Assembly: GCA_965658445.1 (NCBI GenBank)
Contig: CBFHSF010000005.1
Span: forward strand, 106,258-170,257
Source of the DNA: CBFHSF01 sp965658445
GTDB taxonomy: Bacteria > Bacteroidota > Bacteroidia > Flavobacteriales > Schleiferiaceae
Reading direction: 5' to 3'
Length of the DNA stretch: 64,000 bases
The notes below the pieces were generated by a model. It searched no databases, was not told the origin of the DNA, and worked only from the letters and a program-made list of their open reading frames with translations. A program made the translations under genes and the position numbers. Of the stretch, positions 10,052 through 17,577 are shown one piece after another. How positions within the stretch are numbered: the first letter of the stretch is position 1; each line of letters starts with the position of its first letter.

Positions 10052-11050
10052 ATGATGAAATCCCTAAGTGCAAAGACCGTCGGACTCCTGGCAATGGGGT
10101 CCCTAGCGCTCTCTTCTTGTGTTACCTCCAAGGTGCACAAAGATCTTCAAGCTCAATACCAAGCGTGTCAAGATGAGGTAGAAGCCCTCAGAAACAAGAA
10201 CCGCGAGATGGAAGAGAACAACACAGAGCTTAAAGCTAAATTTGATCGTTCCAGTCAGAAAGTGGAATCCTTGACTGCAGATACCACACAGCTGGGCAAT
10301 GATTTGAGAATGGCTCGTAGGAATTATGACGAACTCAACAAGAGTTATGAGTTCTTGCTCAAAAACAACAATACGCTCCTTGCCAATAACGCAAGAGAAA
10401 ACAAAGCGCTCTTAACGCAGATGGAAGCGCTTCAGACCAAACTACAAACCAAGGAAGATTCGTTGAGAATTGAGCAGGCGAGACTTTCAGAAATCTCCAC
10501 TCAGTTGGCTGCGCGCGAGCAAAGAGTAAATGAATTGGAGGGAATTATCCAAAGAAAGGATTCCGTTGTAGAATACGTTCGCTCCAAGGTGTCGGATGCT
10601 CTCTTGGGCTTCCAGGGAAATGGTCTTACCGTAGAAATGAAAAATGGGCAGGTATACGTCTCTATGGACAACAGCCTCCTATTTGCCTCTGGAAGTTGGA
10701 ATGTAGCGCCACAAGGAAAAGTTGCTTTGGAAAAGCTTGCCGCGGTGTTGGCAGACAATCCAGACATTAGAATTTTGGTAGAGGGTCACACAGATGACGA
10801 CGCTTACAGAGGAAGAGGACAGGTTAGCGACAACTGGGATCTTTCCGTAATGCGCGCCACTAGCGTGGTAAAAATTATCACTGAAAATTCTGGAATTGAC
10901 CCCAAGCGAATTACTGCTGCCGGTCGTGGAGAGTTCTTGCCATTGGCGGACAACGGAACCGCAGAGGGAAAGGCCACCAACAGAAGAACGGAAATCATCT
11001 TGACTCCTGATTTAACCGAATTGGCTGATTTGATTGAGACGATTAAATAA
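10052..11050 (+). CDS. OmpA family lipoprotein with coiled coil
   Basis: 332 aa. The signal peptide ends in a lipobox, LALSSC, so the mature protein should be lipid-anchored in the outer membrane. Residues ~30-165 form a long coiled coil. The C-terminal ~120 residues are an OmpA-like peptidoglycan-binding domain: ILVEGHTDD, then NWDLSVMRA, ITAAGRGE and NRRTEI carry the conserved Asp and Arg that hold diaminopimelate. Expected role: linking the outer membrane to peptidoglycan, with the coiled coil as a periplasmic spacer. ATG 10052 and ATG 10055 are adjacent; either may be used. It is convergent with radA. Confidence 0.92.
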   Translation: MMKSLSAKTVGLLAMGSLALSSCVTSKVHKDLQAQYQACQDEVEALRNKNREMEENNTELKAKFDRSSQKVESLTADTTQLGNDLRMARRNYDELNKSYEFLLKNNNTLLANNARENKALLTQMEALQTKLQTKEDSLRIEQARLSEISTQLAAREQRVNELEGIIQRKDSVVEYVRSKVSDALLGFQGNGLTVEMKNGQVYVSMDNSLLFASGSWNVAPQGKVALEKLAAVLADNPDIRILVEGHTDDDAYRGRGQVSDNWDLSVMRATSVVKIITENSGIDPKRITAAGRGEFLPLADNGTAEGKATNRRTEIILTPDLTELADLIETIK

Positions 11051-11092
11051 GATTGAGATAAGATTCTGGAAAATGGATGGGGGACAGGTTTT

Positions 11093-12448
11093 TTAACCAA
11101 ATAGGCCAGAAACTAGTTCCTCAATTTTCCCCACCCCATGAACCCGGATAGCGTACTGTCCGGGTTTTATTTTGTTGTATTTGGAAATATAGATTTCTTC
11201 AAAACCCAGCTTTTCTGCCTCCAAGATTCTTTGTTCTATGCGATTCACGGCGCGGATTTCTCCGGCCAGACCGACTTCACCCGCAAAACACGCCTTGTCA
11301 GAAACCGTGATGTCTTCATTGGAGGATAGGATGGCAGATACCACCGCCAAGTCAATGGCCGGATCATCTACTTTGATACCGCCTGTGATATTCAAGAACA
11401 CGTCTTTGGCGCCTAGGCGGAAGCCACATCGCTTTTCTAAAACCGCAAGCAACATATTGAGTCGACGCGTATCAAAACCTGTACAGGACCTCTGAGGCGT
11501 TCCGTACACAGCAGAAGACACCAACGCCTGAATCTCTATGAGCATGGGGCGCATGCCCTCCAACATGGCGGCTACTGAAATTCCACTTAGGGCCTCATCT
11601 TTTTTGGAGAGTAAAATTTCTGAGGGGTTAAGAACTTCTCGCAACCCCTTGGCGTTCATCTCGTAAATACCCAACTCCGCCGTAGAGCCAAATCGGTTTT
11701 TATGGGCGCGAAGCAAGCGATAAATATGGTGTTGATCCCCTTCGAACTGGAGAACGACATCCACCATGTGCTCCAACACCTTTGGACCCGCCAGCTGTCC
11801 GTCTTTGTTGATGTGACCAATGAGAACCACCGGAGTAGAGGTCTTTTTGGCAAAGGTCAAAAGCTCCGCAGCACATTCCCTAATTTGACTGATGGACCCG
11901 GGCATAGCATCCAAGGCATCCGTGTGCAAGGTCTGTATAGAATCTATAATAACCACATCGGGGACGAGCTCCGCGATATGGGTAAATATCTTTTGAGTAT
12001 GAGTTTCAGTAAGGATGTAGTTTTCTGGATTGCTGTCTGCCAATCGGTCCGCGCGCATTTTGATTTGCTTGTCGCTTTCCTCCCCTGATACGTAGAGAAC
12101 TTTGCGCTTAATCCTTTCAGACAACTGAAGCATAAGCGTACTCTTTCCAATGCCAGGTTCTCCCCCTAACAAGACCAACGATCCAGGAACCAATCCACCG
12201 CCGAGCACTCTGTCCAACTCTCCGTCGTGGGTAGACATTCTCTCCTCTTGGGTGAAAGTAACTTCGGAGAGTTTTACAGGTCGCGAGGTGTCGCGCACAG
12301 GTGCTACATGGGCCGTTCGGGGAGCTTTCTTTTGTATCACCTCTTCTACAATGGTGTTCCACTCTCCACATTTGTTGCATTGGCCCATCCACTTAGCGTG
12401 TTGGGATCCACAACTCTGACAGATGTATACGGTGGTAGATTTAGCCAT
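11093..12448 (-). CDS. radA: DNA repair protein RadA (Sms)
   Basis: 451 aa, full length. The N-terminal zinc finger has C10-x2-C13 and C24-x2-C27. The RecA-like ATPase has Walker A GGEPGIGKST (about residue 85) and the RadA-specific KNRFGS motif. The C-terminal part is the Lon-protease-like domain without catalytic use. RadA is a cytoplasmic ATPase that promotes branch migration during recombination. It is the last gene of the minus-strand run panC-panD-membrane protein-rfaE2-radA and overlaps rfaE2 by 8 bases, which suggests translational coupling. Confidence 0.97.
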   Translation of the reverse strand: MAKSTTVYICQSCGSQHAKWMGQCNKCGEWNTIVEEVIQKKAPRTAHVAPVRDTSRPVKLSEVTFTQEERMSTHDGELDRVLGGGLVPGSLVLLGGEPGIGKSTLMLQLSERIKRKVLYVSGEESDKQIKMRADRLADSNPENYILTETHTQKIFTHIAELVPDVVIIDSIQTLHTDALDAMPGSISQIRECAAELLTFAKKTSTPVVLIGHINKDGQLAGPKVLEHMVDVVLQFEGDQHHIYRLLRAHKNRFGSTAELGIYEMNAKGLREVLNPSEILLSKKDEALSGISVAAMLEGMRPMLIEIQALVSSAVYGTPQRSCTGFDTRRLNMLLAVLEKRCGFRLGAKDVFLNITGGIKVDDPAIDLAVVSAILSSNEDITVSDKACFAGEVGLAGEIRAVNRIEQRILEAEKLGFEEIYISKYNKIKPGQYAIRVHGVGKIEELVSGLFG

Positions 12449-12935
12449 CGCTCTTAATTTTGTCTATGAGTTGAGACGTGGAGAAACCGTCCACAAAGGG
12501 AATGAGTACCAATTCGCCACCATTTTCAATAACGAAATCTCCTCCGACAACTTCTTCTGGTTTGTAGTCGGCACCCTTTACCATAACATCGGGCTTTATG
12601 GCCTTGATCAATTCTATGGGGGTTTCTTCCTCAAAAGGAATTACGATATCAACGGCGTGCAAACTGGCCATAACCAATTGGCGACTGCTCAGGGGGGCAA
12701 TGGGTCTGGAGGGGCCTTTGAGGCCTGAAATGGAAGCGTCAGAATTGATGCCAACAATGAGGATGTCTCCCGCACCTTTGGCTCGTGCCAAATAATCAAC
12801 GTGACCGCGATGCAAAAGATCAAAACAACCATTGGTGAAAACTACTTTCTTACCCAGTAATTCCCAGCCCTTACGGCGTCTGACAAGCGTTTCTAAATCG
12901 GTGATTTTGGATTCAATGGCTTTAAGAGGCTCCAT
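12441..12935 (-). CDS. rfaE2: Stand-alone RfaE2/HldE-C nucleotidyltransferase (D-glycero-beta-D-manno-heptose 1-phosphate adenylyltransferase type)
   Basis: 164 aa. The cytidylyltransferase-fold signature FTNGCFDLLHRGHVDYL (about residues 32-48) is followed by GINSD and later VKGADY. Many bacteria fuse this domain to the heptose kinase as HldE; here it stands alone, as in RfaE2-type proteins. The reaction for the family is transfer of AMP to heptose 1-phosphate for LPS core synthesis. No kinase, isomerase or epimerase partner lies in this window, so the exact substrate is inferred. The gene overlaps radA by 8 bases and the upstream membrane-protein gene by 14 bases, a tight operon. Confidence 0.88.
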   Translation of the reverse strand: MEPLKAIESKITDLETLVRRRKGWELLGKKVVFTNGCFDLLHRGHVDYLARAKGAGDILIVGINSDASISGLKGPSRPIAPLSSRQLVMASLHAVDIVIPFEEETPIELIKAIKPDVMVKGADYKPEEVVGGDFVIENGGELVLIPFVDGFSTSQLIDKIKSDG

Positions 12936-13944
12936 TTGCTTTACCTTTTAATTTTCCCGTTTTTCTTCTTTCAAAGTAAAGGAAAATAAAGGCAAGGAGA
13001 CCGGTCAAAAGCAACATTAATGTTTGACTTGAGTGTACGATGGTGGCAAAGGTCAATCCGTCTTCTCTCGCCACACCAAGTACCAATAGGGCCATAGTCA
13101 CAAAGTAGTGATACGCTCCCCATCCTCCCGGCACGGGAACTACAATTCCCAAAGAAGCTGCCATCATAATAAACAACCCATCAGAAAGGGTGAGATGTGA
13201 AGTGGCGTCAAGCGAAAAGAAAACAACGTAGACCATCAAAAAGTACAATACCCAAATGAGCAGGGTGTGCGCGATAAAGGCCCCTTTTTTCTTCATCTGA
13301 CCAAAGGTTTTAAAGCCTTCTTTGACTCCGTTTAAAAAGGCTCGTACCGGTGCAAATTTTGGGTGGTTAATGATGCGCTTTCTAAAGATCAAGAACACCA
13401 AACCAAAGACTGCGGCTCCTCCCAAAGCGATGTACTTCAGAGTATTTGAAGATTCTTCTGCCGCGGTATCGCTATTGGTAAAGGTCAGGTTAAACAGACT
13501 AAAGAAATCGTCAAAGTGCAAAACAAAAGCCGTTCCCATTACGAGGAAAAGCATGACAAAGTCGATGACTCTTTCCAACAAAACCGTCCCAAACAACTTG
13601 TCAATGGGAATGTCTTCTACTTGATTCATGGATGTACATCGGGCCAGTTCTCCAGCGCGAGGAACCGCCAAGTTTACAATGTAGAGGACAGAAACGGAAT
13701 GCACGGAATTCCAAAACTTAGCCTTGTAACCAAGAGGCTCAAGCATGAGAAGCCAACGCGCACCCCTAGAAACAATGGCCACATATCCCATAACCATAGA
13801 AAGCAGGACATAAGAGTAATCTGCCTTCTTGAGATCTTGCCAAAGTTGTTGCGGATCCGTATTCTTAAATGCCAAAAACAGTAGGGTTCCCGCTATGGCA
13901 ATAAATAGCAGGTACTTTCCGATGGTTTTTAGCGTTTTCTTCAA
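12922..13944 (-). CDS. LPG-synthase-TM-like membrane protein (UPF0104 family)
   Basis: 340 aa with about eight hydrophobic segments spread over the length, a glycine/proline motif VPVPGGWGAYHYF (about residue 272) and a basic C-terminus. This matches the lysylphosphatidylglycerol-synthase transmembrane (flippase-like) family without the catalytic aminoacyl-transfer domain. Such proteins are thought to move or bind lipids in the inner membrane; the substrate is unknown. The apparent start is TTG at 13944, two bases after the panD stop, which fits translational coupling; no better ATG precedes the first helix. It overlaps rfaE2 by 14 bases. Confidence 0.83.
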   Translation of the reverse strand: MKKTLKTIGKYLLFIAIAGTLLFLAFKNTDPQQLWQDLKKADYSYVLLSMVMGYVAIVSRGARWLLMLEPLGYKAKFWNSVHSVSVLYIVNLAVPRAGELARCTSMNQVEDIPIDKLFGTVLLERVIDFVMLFLVMGTAFVLHFDDFFSLFNLTFTNSDTAAEESSNTLKYIALGGAAVFGLVFLIFRKRIINHPKFAPVRAFLNGVKEGFKTFGQMKKKGAFIAHTLLIWVLYFLMVYVVFFSLDATSHLTLSDGLFIMMAASLGIVVPVPGGWGAYHYFVTMALLVLGVAREDGLTFATIVHSSQTLMLLLTGLLAFIFLYFERRKTGKLKGKANGAS

Positions 13945-13946
13945 GT

Positions 13947-14297
13947 TTACGAGAGGGAGTTATCGTTTTCGTTGGGGAAAATAATAGAGGGGCTGAACGA
14001 TTTCGCTTCCTCAATATCCATGATTCCGTAGGCGATGATAATGATGATGTCTCCAGCTTGAACTTTTCTAGCAGCGGGTCCATTCAAAGTGATTTCTCCA
14101 GAGCCTGGCTGACCCTTGATAACATACGTATCCAAACGCTCTCCATTGTTGATGTTTACAATAGAGACTTTTTCTCCTTCTATAAGGTTGGCCGCATTCA
14201 TCAATGATTCGTCAATGGTGATGCTTCCTATGTAATTTAGATCCGCTCCGGTAACCTTTACGCGGTGAATCTTACTTTTTACAACCTCAATTTGCAT
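13947..14297 (-). CDS. panD: Aspartate 1-decarboxylase
   Basis: 116 aa, the usual size for the PanD proenzyme. The self-cleavage site G24-S25 is visible in NYIGSITID, with the conserved K9, H11 and Y22; Ser25 becomes the pyruvoyl group. The enzyme turns L-aspartate into beta-alanine, which PanC (next gene upstream, same strand) joins to pantoate. The 136-base gap between panC and panD holds a strong inverted repeat (see that entry), so panD may have its own regulated leader. The last ~15 residues (FPNENDNSLS) look like an unstructured tail. Confidence 0.97.
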   Translation of the reverse strand: MQIEVVKSKIHRVKVTGADLNYIGSITIDESLMNAANLIEGEKVSIVNINNGERLDTYVIKGQPGSGEITLNGPAARKVQAGDIIIIIAYGIMDIEEAKSFSPSIIFPNENDNSLS

Positions 14298-14341
14298 AGG
14301 TTTTCAATTTTGGGTGACCCTCCAACTTCTGTGTTCGCTTC

Positions 14342-14420
14342 GATTCAGGTCACGTGAATCTGTGAAAGTCTTTAGAGCCTGCTTCGGGGAAAAACCGTAG
14401 ACGGATTCCAAGACTTTCAC
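14342..14420 (-). promoter_or_regulatory. Structured leader between panC and panD (candidate cis-regulatory RNA)
   Basis: Reading along panD transcription, GTGAAAGTCTT (14420-14410) pairs perfectly with AAGACTTTCAC (14372-14362) over 11 bp, enclosing a 37-nt GC-richer loop. A second hairpin, GATTCA (14360-14355) with TGAATC (14347-14342) around a 7-nt loop, follows directly. panD starts about 45 nt further on. There is no T run after the long stem, so a plain terminator is unlikely. It resembles no riboswitch I can name. An alternative reading is an attenuator, processing site or chance palindrome. Confidence 0.5.
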
Positions 14421-14433
14421 CGTGCAAAAGTAA

Positions 14434-15279
14434 TCAATTAATGGATAAATTATCTATCAAGCGCACATCCTTAACATTGACCGCAGCAAAGATGTGAGGG
14501 TTTTGTGAATCCCCAATTTTCACCAGGGTTTCTAGGGTATTAGCATCGGCAATGGCCAAGTATTCTACCTCGAAGTCAGCTTCCCTTTCAATCGCATGGG
14601 AGGCTTGGTTTAAGAGGGTTTTTACATCCGTTTTATGTGCGTTGTCTGCCATCCACTTCATTTGCTCGTGAATGACTTTGGCTCGATTTCTCTGGTCTTT
14701 GGTAAGTCGCTGGTTTCGTGAACTCATGGCCAAACCATTGGGTTCCCTCAAGGTCGGGCCGCCGTGGATGGTTACGGGCAATTTTTTTAGCGACACCATT
14801 TTGCGAATCACCGCCAGTTGCTGAAAGTCCTTTTCCCCAAAAAATGCGTGGTCTGGATTGACCAAGCGAAGCAATCTTTCTACAATGGTACACACCCCCT
14901 GAAAGTGGTTGGGTCTATGAGCCCCTTCCAATCTATTTTCCAACTCACCCAAGTCATAGTGGTCCGCTTGTACGTTGGACGGATACATTTCGGAAACCTC
15001 AGGGATGAAGACCAAATCACAGCCCTTTTCTTCTAAAAGTGCCAAATCGGCTTCTTCGGTTCTGGGATAATGCTCTAAATCACTGGCATTATTGAATTGC
15101 GTGGGATTTACAAAAATGCTACAAACGGTGAATTTTGTCTGTTTCTGGGCGAGTGACAAAAGAGATAAATGCCCCATGTGAAGCGCTCCCATAGTGGGAA
15201 CGAACCCAATGAGCTTTCCTGAAGAACGCGCCTCTTGGGTCACTTTGATTAAATCATCTTTGCGACGAACGACTCTCAT
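14434..15279 (-). CDS. panC: Pantothenate synthetase
   Basis: 281 aa from ATG 15279; a TTG seven codons upstream would give an unneeded N-terminal extension. The nucleotidyltransferase signature HMGH occurs in GFVPTMGALHMGHLSLL (about residues 28-44), followed by FVNPTQF, FFGEKDFQQL and the KMSKS-like MSSRNQRL. The enzyme condenses pantoate with beta-alanine using ATP. It is the first gene of the minus-strand run leading to panD and reads divergently from the glycogen-synthase-like gene. Confidence 0.97.
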   Translation of the reverse strand: MRVVRRKDDLIKVTQEARSSGKLIGFVPTMGALHMGHLSLLSLAQKQTKFTVCSIFVNPTQFNNASDLEHYPRTEEADLALLEEKGCDLVFIPEVSEMYPSNVQADHYDLGELENRLEGAHRPNHFQGVCTIVERLLRLVNPDHAFFGEKDFQQLAVIRKMVSLKKLPVTIHGGPTLREPNGLAMSSRNQRLTKDQRNRAKVIHEQMKWMADNAHKTDVKTLLNQASHAIEREADFEVEYLAIADANTLETLVKIGDSQNPHIFAAVNVKDVRLIDNLSIN

Positions 15280-15313
15280 AGATTGATTTTGAGGCCTCAA
15301 AGCTAGTCTAAAG

Positions 15314-15345
15314 CTTGAAGATTGCCTAAAAAATCAGTAAATTTG
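15314..15345 (+). promoter_or_regulatory. Predicted Bacteroidota-type promoter for the GT5-like gene
   Basis: A -7 box TAAATTTG (15338-15345, perfect TAnnTTTG) lies 20 bases after CTTG (15314-15317), close to the TTTG -33 element. The start codon at 15376 is 30 bases downstream. Confidence 0.6.
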
Positions 15346-15375
15346 CAAACTTGTAATTATGATAAGGAAGTTTTG

Positions 15376-16197
15376 ATGGAAAAGAAAAAGATACTTTACG
15401 TTTCGCAGGAAATTACTCCGTACCTACCAGAAAATGAAATTTCTAGAGCCGCTCTTGAGTTGCCCAAGAAAATGAATGACATGGGTCATGAGGTGAGAAT
15501 TTTCATGCCGAGATTCGGAGTAATCAATGAAAGAAGACACCAGTTGCACGAGGTAATCCGCCTGAGCGGAATGAACATCGTTGTCAACGACATGGACCAA
15601 CCCTTGATCATCAAAGTAGCTTCTGTGCCCTCTGCTAGAATGCAGGTTTACTTCATTGACAACGACGAGTACTTCAAGAGAAAGTCTACCGTACACGACA
15701 AGGATCACAACTTGCACCCAGACAATGACGAACGCATGTTGTTCTTCTGTAAAGGTGTAATGGAAACGGTTAAAAAACTGGGTTGGAAGCCAGATATCAT
15801 TCACCTTCACGGATGGATGACCGCATTGTTCCCCATTTACTTGAAGAAGTTCCAAGCGGACGACGCCTTGTTCAATGAAGCCAAAGTAGTATTCTCGGCT
15901 CACGACAAAGGATTTGAAGGAGAACTCGGAGAAAACTTGGTAAAAGCCATGAAGTTTGACGGTGTTGAAGAGGCTGATTTGGAGTTCTTTGACAAGCCGA
16001 CGTTCGAGAATTTACAGAAAGGTGCTGCAAAATTTGCCGACGGAATGGTAAAAGCTTCTGAAGGTGTACACGAAGATGTCATTAAATACGTTGAGTCTTT
16101 GGACTTGCCTATTTTTGATGGCACCAACTTATTGGAAGAGCCTAAGAGCATCGAAGGCTTTTACCAAACGGTAGTGGTGGAAGAAACCATTGCGTAA
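15376..16197 (+). CDS. Half-length GT5 (glycogen/starch synthase N-terminal) protein
   Basis: 273 aa from ATG 15376; the frame is open further upstream only through a TTG. It matches the N-terminal Rossmann half of GT5 glycogen synthases: KILYVSQEITPY, LPKKMNDMGHEVRIFMPR, and PDIIHLHGWMTAL. Two things differ. The ADP-glucose-binding KTGGL motif after the first strand is replaced by PENEISRAAL, and the whole C-terminal GT-B domain is absent (a normal GlgA is ~470 aa). Glycogen synthesis is therefore doubtful; a regulatory or binding role is possible. It is followed by a DUF4270 lipoprotein gene and glmS on the same strand, with panC divergent. Confidence 0.85.
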   Translation: MEKKKILYVSQEITPYLPENEISRAALELPKKMNDMGHEVRIFMPRFGVINERRHQLHEVIRLSGMNIVVNDMDQPLIIKVASVPSARMQVYFIDNDEYFKRKSTVHDKDHNLHPDNDERMLFFCKGVMETVKKLGWKPDIIHLHGWMTALFPIYLKKFQADDALFNEAKVVFSAHDKGFEGELGENLVKAMKFDGVEEADLEFFDKPTFENLQKGAAKFADGMVKASEGVHEDVIKYVESLDLPIFDGTNLLEEPKSIEGFYQTVVVEETIA

Positions 16198-16214
16198 AAA
16201 CTGAAGCGTCAAAT

Positions 16215-17570
16215 ATGAATATATTCAGATCGACAAAGGTCTTAGGGAAAGCCATTTTTGTAATGGCTTCTCTTGTTTTTATAGGCTGTGAGAAAAACAC
16301 CGGAGAGCTGGGTTTGGAACAGGTTGCCAATGAAAGGGTTAACCTAGGTCCAGTCATTGAACTACCCATTATTTCTTACACAAAACAGATTCGTCCCGTA
16401 GCGATTTCTAATCCCAGTCAATTGATGACCGGTGGGTATGATGATCCCGTTTTTGGACGTGCCAATGCAAAGCATGTTATCCAATACAAGCTCACAGAAC
16501 TCAGCCCTGATTTTGGGGAGGAACCCATTTGTGACTCTGTATTTCTGGTCCTGCCCTTCGCTGGATTTGGGTATGGAGATACTACCCAACCCATTGAATT
16601 GGTAGTTAAGGAAATCACCAAAGACATCTTTATCAATGTCAACTACCGCACGGATGCAGACTTCGAGCCCATGACGGAATTGGGTCGATTCACAACCACC
16701 CCTAGGACGGGTATAGAATTTAAGGTAGGTTCTGATACCGTGTATTCTGGAATCAAGATGCCACTGGATCCAGCGTTTTTCCAAAGCAAGATTTTGGAAC
16801 CCTCTAGATTGGGTAGCCAATACTTCAGCAGTAACTCCAACTTTATCCGCTACTTTAAGGGAATTGAAGTGTCTGCAGAGAACGCCCAGTCCATCCAATA
16901 CTTTGACCCCGGAAATCCCAATATGATCATCCGAATGTTCTACAGAGAGTCTTTAGCAGATTCTGTTGCCAAGGAATATGACTTTGACGTAAACTTCCGA
17001 GACATTCCCGTACAAGAGACGTTTTACTTAAACCTCTTTGATCAAGATTATTCTACGGCTGCCTTTAACCTAGACATGCAAGACACTATTAACGGAGAAC
17101 CCATGGTGTTTACGCAAACGATGTCAGGAGTCAACGCAGTTATCAAATTGCCGGAATACCTCAAGGATATGGATACCATCTTGGTAAACAAGGCGGAACT
17201 TTTGATTACGCTAAAGGAAGGCCAGACCATGCCTTACTTGCCACCCTCCATTATGTACTTGAGAGAATTGTACACAGACAGCGCAGACGTAGGTCTGTTT
17301 ACAGCGGACTACGGTCCCGATCCCATCTTCCCTAACATTGACAATGTGGGTGGAATTGTTACCAAAGAGCAAATTAGAGTGTTTAGATATGCCTTTAGAA
17401 TGACGAGTCATGTCAACGCAATAATTAGAGAAGATAGAGAAAACCTTCCTATCTTAGTACTCCCTAACGCGCAGCGCTCTTCTGCCAACAGGGCTGTAAT
17501 GAACGGGAACTTCTCTTCTGAACAAGAAATGACATTAAAACTTTACTATACTAAACTGCCCTCCAATTAA
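16215..17570 (+). CDS. DUF4270 family lipoprotein
   Basis: 451 aa. The N-terminal signal ends in a lipobox, LVFIGC, so the protein should be lipid-anchored. The body is beta-rich with blocks typical of DUF4270, for example DDPVFG near residue 76 and repeated phrases about successful stretches of D, T and Y. The function of the family is not established. It sits 17 bases after the GT5-like gene and 7 bases before glmS, so the three are probably cotranscribed. Confidence 0.88.
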   Translation: MNIFRSTKVLGKAIFVMASLVFIGCEKNTGELGLEQVANERVNLGPVIELPIISYTKQIRPVAISNPSQLMTGGYDDPVFGRANAKHVIQYKLTELSPDFGEEPICDSVFLVLPFAGFGYGDTTQPIELVVKEITKDIFINVNYRTDADFEPMTELGRFTTTPRTGIEFKVGSDTVYSGIKMPLDPAFFQSKILEPSRLGSQYFSSNSNFIRYFKGIEVSAENAQSIQYFDPGNPNMIIRMFYRESLADSVAKEYDFDVNFRDIPVQETFYLNLFDQDYSTAAFNLDMQDTINGEPMVFTQTMSGVNAVIKLPEYLKDMDTILVNKAELLITLKEGQTMPYLPPSIMYLRELYTDSADVGLFTADYGPDPIFPNIDNVGGIVTKEQIRVFRYAFRMTSHVNAIIREDRENLPILVLPNAQRSSANRAVMNGNFSSEQEMTLKLYYTKLPSN

Positions 17571-17577
17571 TTAAATT

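Noticed and set aside
17571..17577. glmS ribozyme
   Set aside because: Only 7 bases separate the DUF4270 gene from glmS, so there is no room for it.
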